Shown here piece by piece: positions 62,131-64,000 of a DNA stretch of 64,000 bases. The position numbers were made by a program, and so were the translations under genes. Under the pieces are notes generated by a model that was given only the letters and a program-made list of their open reading frames with translations, did no database searches and had not been told where the DNA came from. How positions within the stretch are numbered: position 1 is the stretch's first letter; each line of letters opens with the position of its first letter. Source of the stretch: RUG11462 sp045649405 (lineage in GTDB: Bacteria; Bacillota; Clostridia; Oscillospirales; Acutalibacteraceae); NCBI GenBank assembly GCA_045649405.1, contig JAZRPW010000016.1:26533-90532 (forward strand), in the 5' to 3' direction.

Positions 62131-63372
62131 TTATTTTAAATTGAATTTTGTATTTATAAAGTTTACATTTGCAAAACGAATTTCGAGTGGGTGTGGCTCT
62201 TTATCGTGATGGAAAAGCGAGCCGTGATTTTCGCCATCATCCACTTCTTCAAACGGAATTTGAGTAAACTCGCAATTTTTAAACACAATGTTTTGCATTA
62301 CATTTTCTTTTCTGCCAACAATGTAAGGCATTCTAGCACCGTTTGCCTTGATGTTTTCAAAATAAATGTCTTTGATAGTATCGCAAAGTGTGTTTTTGTG
62401 GTCGCCAATTCTAATAAACAAAAGACTATCATAACCCTTTTGCATTGTTATGTTTTTAAATGTCAAATTCTCAATTCTTGTTGGTTCAATGCCTTGGTCA
62501 GGCCAACGCGCGTCTTCTGCGTTAACAGGTAAAGAAATTGAAACACCGGTTGTACAATCAAACATTTCAAGGTCATAAAACTCGCAGTTTCTAATAACGC
62601 CATCGTTAAGCCAACCAATGCGCACACCAGCCGCGTGAGAATGAAGTTTGCAATCGTGCATTTTTACATTTTCGCAAACCTTTTTTTCTTTGAGCGATGC
62701 GTTGTTTGCCCTTACAACAAGGGTGTCATCAGAGCAGGTTAAATCACAATCCACTACTTCAACATTTCGGCTTGAGTTTACATGAATGCCGTCATTATTC
62801 GGCATATCAAGGTTGCAACAAACTGTAACCGATTTTACCAAAACATCATCGCAATCGTGAATCCAAAAAGTCCAGCCTGCAGTTTCGTTTACAACGTTAA
62901 AGTCTAAAAGTTTTACATTTTTGCACCCTGCAAAAAACATAACTCTTGGTGGAGTTGGTTTGTCAACTCGCTTAAACGGTGTGTAATAACTGTCATCTTT
63001 TTCAACAAAGTTTTCGCCAGAGCAGAAAATTTTGCCTTTGCCGGTTACCGACACATTTTCACATTCATCTGCAAAAATGAAACAAGCGTTTCTTTGACGT
63101 GGCAACATTTTGCTATCAACGTGTTTTACATTTTCACGCTCACAGTAGTCTTCAATTTTTGTTGAAGCCACCAAAACGGCAGATTCATCAACGCAAAATT
63201 CTACATTGCTTTTTAGCGTTAACGGTTTTGAGTAAAACTCGCCGTTTTCAATTAAAACTTTACCGCCACCGATTTTGCTACATTCAACAATAGCGCTTTG
63301 AATGGCATTTGTGCAGTCGGTTTTTCTATCTCCCACTGCGCCAAAATCTTTTATGTTAAAAACTTTAGTCAT
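62131..63372 (-). CDS. GH28-like glycoside hydrolase, no signal peptide
   Basis: The 413-residue right-handed beta-helix protein begins with the pectate-lyase-type phrase FNIKDFGAVGDRKTDCTNAIQ (shortened: KDFGAVGDRKTDCTNAI). GH28 catalytic motifs are seen as MPNNDGIHV, TCSDDTL, SHAAGVRIGW, against the usual NTDGxx, DD, GHG and RIK. The GHG His is thus shifted (HAAG), and the enzyme may have an altered specificity. It lacks an export signal, so its substrate would be imported oligosaccharide. It overlaps the cysE stop by 8 bases, an unusual place for such a gene. Confidence 0.8.
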   Translation of the reverse strand: MTKVFNIKDFGAVGDRKTDCTNAIQSAIVECSKIGGGKVLIENGEFYSKPLTLKSNVEFCVDESAVLVASTKIEDYCERENVKHVDSKMLPRQRNACFIFADECENVSVTGKGKIFCSGENFVEKDDSYYTPFKRVDKPTPPRVMFFAGCKNVKLLDFNVVNETAGWTFWIHDCDDVLVKSVTVCCNLDMPNNDGIHVNSSRNVEVVDCDLTCSDDTLVVRANNASLKEKKVCENVKMHDCKLHSHAAGVRIGWLNDGVIRNCEFYDLEMFDCTTGVSISLPVNAEDARWPDQGIEPTRIENLTFKNITMQKGYDSLLFIRIGDHKNTLCDTIKDIYFENIKANGARMPYIVGRKENVMQNIVFKNCEFTQIPFEEVDDGENHGSLFHHDKEPHPLEIRFANVNFINTKFNLK

Positions 63373-64000
63373 TTTTTTCTTTCTCTTTCAACTGCTTTTC
63401 AAGTGTTGCGATTTTGTGTTCAAGCTCACAAAGTTTTTGTGCAACAGGGTCAGGAATGTGAATGTGGTCAAGGTCGTGCAAATTGCGTTCGCCGTTAACC
63501 CTAACAACCCTTGCAGGAATACCAACTGCAGTTGAATTTGGTGGAATTTCGTTTAATACTACTGCGCCTGCCGCAATTTTTGAGTTGTCGCCAACTTTGA
63601 ACGGACCAAGCACCTTTGCACCTGAGCCAATGATTACATTGTTGCCAATGGTTGGGTGACGTTTACCAACGTCTTTACCAGTACCACCCAAAGTTACACC
63701 TTGGTAAACAACAACATCATCACCAATAATTGCAGTTTCGCCAATTACAACCCCTGTGCCATGGTCAATGAAAAATCTTCTACCAATTGTAGCGCCAGGG
63801 TGAATTTCAATATTAGTTTTTTTAACGCATCTTTGCGAAATCCATCTTGCTAAAAAGTAATGCTTATGGCGATAAAACCAATTAGCTTTACGATACATTC
63901 TTACCGCTTTAAGACCTGGATAAAGGAAAAATATCTGCCAAAAAGATGTTGCCGCAGGGTCATTTGCTTTGACTGTTGCAATATCTTCTTTTAATCTTTC
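63365..64000 (-). CDS. cysE: Serine O-acetyltransferase (partial, N-terminus beyond the window)
   Basis: The frame stays open from the stop at 63365 to the window end, giving 211 residues; codons before the ATG at 63898 encode the family's usual N-terminal helix (ERLKEDIATVKANDPAA), so that ATG is internal. The hexapeptide beta-helix includes IEIHPGATIGRRFFIDHG, GVVIGETAIIGDDV and a GGTGKD loop. It makes O-acetylserine for cysteine synthesis, which fits the downstream cysS. Confidence 0.94.
   Translation of the reverse strand, partial: ERLKEDIATVKANDPAATSFWQIFFLYPGLKAVRMYRKANWFYRHKHYFLARWISQRCVKKTNIEIHPGATIGRRFFIDHGTGVVIGETAIIGDDVVVYQGVTLGGTGKDVGKRHPTIGNNVIIGSGAKVLGPFKVGDNSKIAAGAVVLNEIPPNSTAVGIPARVVRVNGERNLHDLDHIHIPDPVAQKLCELEHKIATLEKQLKEKEKND

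Overview
The window comes from a low-GC Gram-positive anaerobe, most likely a gut-type Clostridia member near Oscillospiraceae/Ruminococcaceae (inferred, not proven). Pointers are strong GGAGG ribosome binding sites, sigma-A promoters with 17-base spacers, a GlgC/GlgD pair, a type III glutamine synthetase, a reverse rubrerythrin under a PerR-type regulator, BspA-like leucine-rich-repeat proteins, and secreted proteins with long Thr-rich linkers, one carrying a cohesin-like domain. Most of the window is housekeeping chromosome. I see no CRISPR array, prophage, complete insertion sequence or rRNA.

Layout, 1-15 kb: an rpmG gene with a truncated membrane-protein gene after it; an ECF sigma / anti-sigma pair beside a secreted S1 protease; a long minus-strand run metG-tatD-yfbR-SurA-like-glgB-glgC-glgD; a lipoprotein and an acyl-ACP thioesterase diverging from a DegT aminotransferase and queH. 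15-22 kb: tRNA-Met and tRNA-Glu, two unknown membrane proteins, nrdR, a polysaccharide deacetylase, rlmH, walJ and an FkbM methyltransferase. 22-29 kb: a 600-base structured non-coding region, then a potA-potB-potCD polyamine transporter with a fused permease/binding protein, a HAD phosphatase and a large FAD oxidoreductase. 29-36 kb: a second ECF sigma / anti-sigma pair and two tandem BspA-like secreted proteins. 36-47 kb: glnN, two Thr-rich secreted proteins, an M14-like peptidase and a complete livKHMGF operon. 47-51 kb: perR, reverse rubrerythrin, a PepSY lipoprotein, then a 2-kb accessory island bounded by 38-base direct repeats. 51-64 kb: glyA, rarA, a candidate small RNA, an FAD oxidoreductase, a PASTA pseudokinase, yebC, a nucleotidyltransferase, galE, cysS, a GH28-like protein and a truncated cysE.

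The most interesting structure is regulatory. Each ECF sigma operon has upstream a bipartite motif repeated with identical internal spacing in front of a nearby secreted-protein gene: TGTCAAATTT-N22-TATAGA before sigma 1 and the S1 protease, and GTTGAGACATTTT-N11-CAGTT before sigma 2 and the BspA-like pair. This predicts two self-contained cell-surface regulons. Other leads are the small island (XRE regulator with three repeated operators, helical protein, YidD-like membrane protein, two tiny related proteins), a 277-base three-armed inverted-repeat element before potA, an orphan promoter-to-terminator RNA at 53.9 kb, and the PASTA pseudokinase that has lost the canonical catalytic residues.
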